DNA of 64,000 nucleotides, taken from NCBI GenBank assembly GCA_037200975.1, contig JBBCGI010000001.1, positions 3,365,716 to 3,429,715 of the forward strand, given 5' to 3'. Shown piece by piece: positions 59,266 to 64,000 of the stretch. Below the pieces are notes generated by a model that was given only the letters and a program-made list of their open reading frames with translations, had not been told where the DNA came from and ran no database searches. The translations under genes and the position numbers were made by a program. The stretch is from Pseudomonadota bacterium (GTDB lineage Bacteria > Pseudomonadota > Gammaproteobacteria > Steroidobacterales > Steroidobacteraceae). Within the stretch, counting starts at the first letter, position 1. The number at the start of each line of letters is the position of its first letter.

Positions 59266-60534
59266 TCAGTCGAGCAGCGCCTGATAGATCGACGCGGTGA
59301 ACTTGTCCCTGATATCCGTGTTGTTCGGGATCATCTGGATCATCAGCACGGTCGTGAGCCGCTCGACCGGATCCACGCGGTAATACGTGCCGTAGGCGCC
59401 GCCCCAGCCCCACGAGCCCACCGATTCCATGCCGATGACGCCGTACTTGTCCGTGGTCTCGAAGCCGAACCCGAACCCCATGCCTTTTGGATTCCTGAGA
59501 TCGCCCACCTGGTTGGTCGTCATCAACCGCACCGCGTGCGGAGACAGGATGCGCGCCTTGCCGAGCACGCCGCCGTTGCGCAGCGCCTCGAGGAAGGTGG
59601 CGTAGTCACGCGCGGTGGAGACGAGGCCGGCACCGCCGGAGAAACTCTTGCGCGGACCTTCGGCGTAGTGCCCCTGGCCGCGCGCACCGTCGGGCTGGCG
59701 CACCGCCTTGCCGTCCGCGTCGCTGCCGTATACCGCCGCCAGGCGCGCCGCTTTCCCGGGTGGTAGATAGAAGTACGTGTCCTGCATGCCGAGCGGGCCG
59801 GTGATGTGCGCGCGGATGTATTCATCCAGCGGCACACCCGATGCCTTCTCCACGATGCAGCCGAGGATGTCGGTGTTGTAGCCGTAGACGAACGCCTCAC
59901 CCGGTTGCGACGCGAACGGCAGCGTGCCGAGCCTTTCGATCGTCGTGCAGACCGGTTCGTCCTTGTCGGCGAAGTACCAGCCGAAACCGGCGGCGGGGCC
60001 CAGGCCCTGGGGCTCGTACACCGGCGCGAGCTCCCCGCTCTGGGCGTACGAGATGCCGGCGGTGTGTGTCAGCAGATCGCGGATCGTGATCGGCCGCTTG
60101 GCCGCAGTGATCGTGAGTCCCGTGCCGTTCTCGTTCTTGACGCCCACCGTGGTTTTCTCGAACGTCGGAATGTATTTTCCGGCGCGCTCATTCACGGTGA
60201 GTTTGCCTTCTTCCATCAACTGCAGCACGGCGACGCTGGTCAGCGCCTTCGATTGCGAGGCGATGCGGAACTCGGTGTCCATCGCCATCTTGCGGCCGGC
60301 TTCCTTGTCGGCCCAGCCCACCGCGTGTTGGTACACGGGTTTGCCGTCGCGCAGGACCAGCGCCACGATGCCGCCGATACGGCCGTCATTGACGTAGCCG
60401 TCGAGCAGCGCGTCGACGCGCGCGAGACGCTCGGTGGAAAAGCCGACCTTGAGCGTGTCGGCCGGGTGCGCCGGCAGCGCCGAGAACGCAGCCAGTGCGG
60501 CGGCGGCAAAAAGATGCGCGATTCTGCAGTTCAA
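59266..60534 (-). CDS. Exported class C beta-lactamase-like serine hydrolase
   Basis: A 422-residue protein with a signal peptide (MNCRIAHLFAAAALAAFSAL) and a beta-lactamase/transpeptidase-like fold. The SxxK motif is SQSK (Ser93, Lys96), the YxN motif is YGYNTD, and the usual KTG-type triad is replaced near SWGWGGAYG. DD-peptidase, esterase and lipase members exist; without the canonical third motif, ampC-type beta-lactamase activity should not be assumed. Single gene, separate ribosome-binding site not obvious. Confidence 0.87.
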   Translation of the reverse strand: MNCRIAHLFAAAALAAFSALPAHPADTLKVGFSTERLARVDALLDGYVNDGRIGGIVALVLRDGKPVYQHAVGWADKEAGRKMAMDTEFRIASQSKALTSVAVLQLMEEGKLTVNERAGKYIPTFEKTTVGVKNENGTGLTITAAKRPITIRDLLTHTAGISYAQSGELAPVYEPQGLGPAAGFGWYFADKDEPVCTTIERLGTLPFASQPGEAFVYGYNTDILGCIVEKASGVPLDEYIRAHITGPLGMQDTYFYLPPGKAARLAAVYGSDADGKAVRQPDGARGQGHYAEGPRKSFSGGAGLVSTARDYATFLEALRNGGVLGKARILSPHAVRLMTTNQVGDLRNPKGMGFGFGFETTDKYGVIGMESVGSWGWGGAYGTYYRVDPVERLTTVLMIQMIPNNTDIRDKFTASIYQALLD

Positions 60535-60565
60535 GATTTCCCCCTTCGATTCGAATGCAAACTAA

Positions 60566-61249
60566 CTACTGGAGCGGGGCGTCGGAGAGCCAGCCGCCAA
60601 CGGCGCGCGCTTCGGCATCGTGTTCCTCGTCGCGCCAGGTCTCGGCGAGAGCGGATGTATACCACTGCTGCATCGAAGGCAGCGCGAGCAACTGGGCGGC
60701 ATAACGGCGCGCCGCGGCGCCGATGGGCGGGTCGTAGGTCTGGATGCGGAACGCCACCGGCGCAAAGAATGCATCCGCGGCGCAGAAGCGGTTGCCGGTC
60801 AGGAACGGGCCGCCGAAGCGGTTGATGCCGTCGGCCCACAGCTCTTCGATGCGACCGAGATCGCGTTGGAGCGGCGCATCGACCGAATGCAGCTTCACGC
60901 GAATGCCGCAGTTCATGCCACAGACATTGCGCAGCGCCTGGAATCCGGAATGCATCTCGGCGGCCGCGGAGCGCGCCCAGGCGCGCGGCGCGGCCTCGGC
61001 CGGCCAGACCCCCGGATGACGTTCGCCGACGTACTCGATGATCGACAACGAGTCCCACACCGTCACCGTGCCGTCGACCAGGCAAGGCACCTTGCCGGTC
61101 GGCGAGAAACTGCGGAAGGCGTGCGGATTCGCGGGGCCGCCGAATGGCACGACCACTTCGCGAAATGGAATCCTGAGCTCGCTCATCAGCACCCAGGGGC
61201 GCAGCGACCAGGAGGAGTAGTTCTTGTTGGCGATGTACAGATCGAACAT
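60566..61249 (-). CDS. Glutathione S-transferase-family protein
   Basis: A 227-residue protein with an N-terminal thioredoxin-like domain (FDLYIANKNYSSWSLRPWVL, GKVPCLVDGTVTVWDSLSII) and a helical C-terminal domain. NYSSWSLRPW places a Ser in the catalytic position typical of zeta/beta-like and NTR-type GSTs; the substrate is unknown. It ends next to the upstream GNAT gene (3-bp gap), so the two are probably co-transcribed. Confidence 0.9.
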   Translation of the reverse strand: MFDLYIANKNYSSWSLRPWVLMSELRIPFREVVVPFGGPANPHAFRSFSPTGKVPCLVDGTVTVWDSLSIIEYVGERHPGVWPAEAAPRAWARSAAAEMHSGFQALRNVCGMNCGIRVKLHSVDAPLQRDLGRIEELWADGINRFGGPFLTGNRFCAADAFFAPVAFRIQTYDPPIGAAARRYAAQLLALPSMQQWYTSALAETWRDEEHDAEARAVGGWLSDAPLQ

Positions 61250-61252
61250 GTG

Positions 61253-61738
61253 TCAGCTACCCGTGAGCGGCTTGCTCACCAATTCGAAGCCACTGCGGCC
61301 GGCAAAGCCGCGCCGCTGATAAAACGCCCGCGCCGCCTCGTTGTCGCGGCCGATCTGCAGCGCCACGTGCGTGCAGCCGGCGGCGCGGAAGTGCGCCTCG
61401 GCGGCGTCCAGCAGCTGGCCGCCCAGTCCCAGGCTGCGATGGCGCTCCACGACGAACAACTCGTCGATCTCGGCGGTGAGCCCCTGGAACTCGAGGCTGA
61501 ACACGAAGACGGCCAGCAGGTAGCCCGCGGGTTTCCCATCGACCGCGGCGATCCAGGCGCGGCCCAGCGCAGCGTCCTTGAGCACCTGCTCGAGCAGCGA
61601 CGTCACGCGAACGGCGTCGAAGCCTTCGATGGCTTCGAAGCGCCAGTACTGCTCGACCAGCGGCACCAGCGCGGCGCTGTCGCGCGGCACGGCGAGCCGG
61701 ATATGGAAGTCTTCAGCCACGGGTACGCTAACTAACAT
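61253..61738 (-). CDS. GNAT-family N-acetyltransferase
   Basis: A 161-residue acetyltransferase with the acetyl-CoA-binding motif VVERHRSLGLGGQLLDAAEA (RxxGxG/A type) and the C-terminal NEAARAFYQRRGFAGRSGF. Substrate unknown. Its first 11 bp overlap the 3' end of the histidine kinase gene, so translation is coupled. It lies in a leftward run: sensor-regulator genes, acetyltransferase, GST. Confidence 0.9.
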   Translation of the reverse strand: MLVSVPVAEDFHIRLAVPRDSAALVPLVEQYWRFEAIEGFDAVRVTSLLEQVLKDAALGRAWIAAVDGKPAGYLLAVFVFSLEFQGLTAEIDELFVVERHRSLGLGGQLLDAAEAHFRAAGCTHVALQIGRDNEAARAFYQRRGFAGRSGFELVSKPLTGS

Positions 61739-63047
61739 CCGGCAGCCATAAAGTCACCACGGCACCGCCGCCGTCGCGATTGGCGATGCGTAACCGCCCA
61801 CCGTGCGCCTCGACGATTTCGCGGCACAACGTGAGCCCGAGGCCGGTGCCCGTCTCCTTGGTCGAGTAGAACGGCACCAGGGCGTTCTCGAGTGCCGCGG
61901 CGGTGAAGCCCGGTCCCCGGTCACGCACCTCGATCGCGAACCCCTGCGCGGAAGCCTGCACTTCGAGCTCGATCGCATCGAGCCCGGAGCCCGACTCGCG
62001 CGCGTTCTTGAGCAGGTTGATCAACGCCTGTTCGATCTGGGCGGTGTCGAAGCTGGCCATACGCGCCGGCGGTGCACCCGCCAGCCGGAACGCAACGACC
62101 GCCTGCAATCGTTCCAGCAGCACCTCCCATGCCACCGGCGCGAGGCGCGGATGGGGCAGCTTGGCGAACCGCGAATAACCTTCGATGAACCCGGCCAGAT
62201 GTTTGGCGCGGTCTTCGATGGTCGAAAACACGCGCTGCAGCTGTTCGGGGTTCGGCGGCGAACGCGCCAGGATCTGGCCCGAGTGCGCGAGCGACGAGAT
62301 GGGCGCGAGCGAATTGTTCAGCTCGTGCGCGATCACGCGGATCACTTTCTTCCACGTGGCCACTTCCTGCGAATTGATCTCGCGCGTGAGCTGCTTGAGC
62401 AGCAGCAGCCGGTGCGGCAGCGCGTTCAGCAGGAAACGCCGCTGCGAGACGTGATACACCTGCGGCTCGCCGGCCAGTTCCAGCGTGAACAAGGTGTCGC
62501 CGCCGCGTTCGATCGCCTCGCTGAGCGGCGCCGGCGCGTGTTCCAGATAACGCGCAAACCTTTCTCCTTCGAGCTTGCGCCCGCCGCCGAACAACTGGCG
62601 CGCGCTGGTATTGCTGTAGATGACGGCGTCGGCTTCATTGGTGAGCACCAGCGCCAGCGGCGTGGTCTGGATCACCGTGTCGAGCATGAGCTCGCGTTGA
62701 TACAGGCTCTGCCGCTCGACGCGCAGCCGGTCGCCCAGGCCGTTGTAGCTGGAAACGAGCTCGCCGAGCTCATCCTCCGTGGCGCGCGTCACGCTCACGC
62801 TGAAGTCGCGATCCTTGAGGCTCAGCACCCCGTCGTTCAGCGCGCGCGCCGTGCGGCTCCAGCGCGAGGTGAGCCGCGCACCCGCCCAGGCGACCACCGG
62901 AACGAGCAATAAAGCGGACAGGGTCGCCGCGAGCCACGGAATGTCGATGAGGGATCGCAGCGAGATGGTGACCAGCACCGCGAGCAGCGCGATTCCGCCG
63001 AGCCACAGCGTCGCCCGGCCGGCCATGGAAAGAGAACGCCAGCGCAT
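61728..63047 (-). CDS. Membrane sensor histidine kinase (NtrB/NtrY-like)
   Basis: A 439-residue kinase with two N-terminal hydrophobic segments (about 12-60), a HAMP-like linker, a PAS-like region (VIQTTPLALVLTNEADAVIY) and a kinase core. The H-box is VIAHELNNSLAPISSL, the N-box INLLKNARESG, and G-boxes are VRDRGPGFT and GTGLGLTLC. HELNNSLAP is typical of NtrB/NtrY-related kinases that pair with sigma-54 activators, and the next gene upstream is such a regulator. A TTG at 63068 right after that gene's stop codon would add seven residues. Stimulus unknown. Confidence 0.9.
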   Translation of the reverse strand: MRWRSLSMAGRATLWLGGIALLAVLVTISLRSLIDIPWLAATLSALLLVPVVAWAGARLTSRWSRTARALNDGVLSLKDRDFSVSVTRATEDELGELVSSYNGLGDRLRVERQSLYQRELMLDTVIQTTPLALVLTNEADAVIYSNTSARQLFGGGRKLEGERFARYLEHAPAPLSEAIERGGDTLFTLELAGEPQVYHVSQRRFLLNALPHRLLLLKQLTREINSQEVATWKKVIRVIAHELNNSLAPISSLAHSGQILARSPPNPEQLQRVFSTIEDRAKHLAGFIEGYSRFAKLPHPRLAPVAWEVLLERLQAVVAFRLAGAPPARMASFDTAQIEQALINLLKNARESGSGLDAIELEVQASAQGFAIEVRDRGPGFTAAALENALVPFYSTKETGTGLGLTLCREIVEAHGGRLRIANRDGGGAVVTLWLPDVS

Positions 63048-63068
63048 ATGGGCCGGTGGAACTCGCAA

Positions 63069-64000
<932 letters not shown>

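Noticed and set aside
59266..60534. AmpC-type beta-lactamase
   Set aside because: SxxK and YxN motifs are present, but the KTG-type third motif is not evident, so an antibiotic-resistance role is unsupported.

Overview
The window is a single high-GC chromosomal segment with dense genes on both strands. The housekeeping gene orders (miaB-phoH-ybeY-corC-lnt, leuS-lptE, holA-nadD-rsfS-rlmH, maf-rng-yhdP-nit-tldD, darP/pmbA, rplM-rpsI), the Clp/Vfr-like CRP protein and the abundance of TonB-dependent receptors point to a gammaproteobacterium near the Xanthomonadales/Nevskiales/Steroidobacterales. That placement is inferred from gene content only. No phage, plasmid, CRISPR or intact transposon genes were found.

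Layout. 1-9.0 kb: a truncated IclR regulator, a GH31 alpha-xylosidase-like lipoprotein with a PA14 insert, zwf, an orphan STN-like lipoprotein, and an iron-uptake pair (TonB siderophore receptor plus PiuC dioxygenase) behind a Fur-box-like site. 9-16.3 kb: a saccharopine-dehydrogenase-like reductase, ssb, and the miaB-phoH-ybeY-corC-lnt operon. 16.3-28.3 kb: a DegQ/MucD-type protease, leuS-lptE, a small insertion (zincin-like protein, proline iminopeptidase, HIT protein), then holA-nadD-rsfS-rlmH-maf-rng. 28.3-39.9 kb: yhdP, a nitrilase-family amidase, tldD, an insertion (NTF2-like protein, ExeA-type ATPase fused to an FHA domain, purE-purK), then darP and pmbA.

40.0-50.7 kb is the accessory highlight: a catabolic-looking locus around an IclR regulator (42731-43534). 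Rightwards runs a tight six-gene operon: citryl-CoA-lyase-like, CaiB/BaiF CoA-transferase, MetE-like methyltransferase, TonB receptor, VOC protein, second MetE-like protein. Leftwards runs hydrolase, WrbA and a methyltransferase-like protein. Three copies of a 15-bp palindrome (NTTCGSATAYCGAAA), two in front of the rightward operon and one next to the hydrolase start codon, suggest both operons belong to one regulon. I do not recognise the pathway.

50.7-64 kb: YihY/BrkB membrane protein, a signal-less BtuF-like protein, purC, djlA, rpe, a metallo-beta-lactamase-fold protein, a CRP-family regulator with an acidic tail, coq7, rplM-rpsI, tRNA-Gln(CTG), a class C beta-lactamase-like hydrolase, a glutathione-S-transferase-like protein, a GNAT acetyltransferase, and an NtrB/NtrC-type two-component pair cut by the right edge.

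Four long near-perfect palindromes (26-43 bp arms) and one shorter relative lie at gene 3' ends and often contain or touch the stop codons of the flanking genes. They look like REP/RAYT-type mobile palindromes, although no transposase is in the window.
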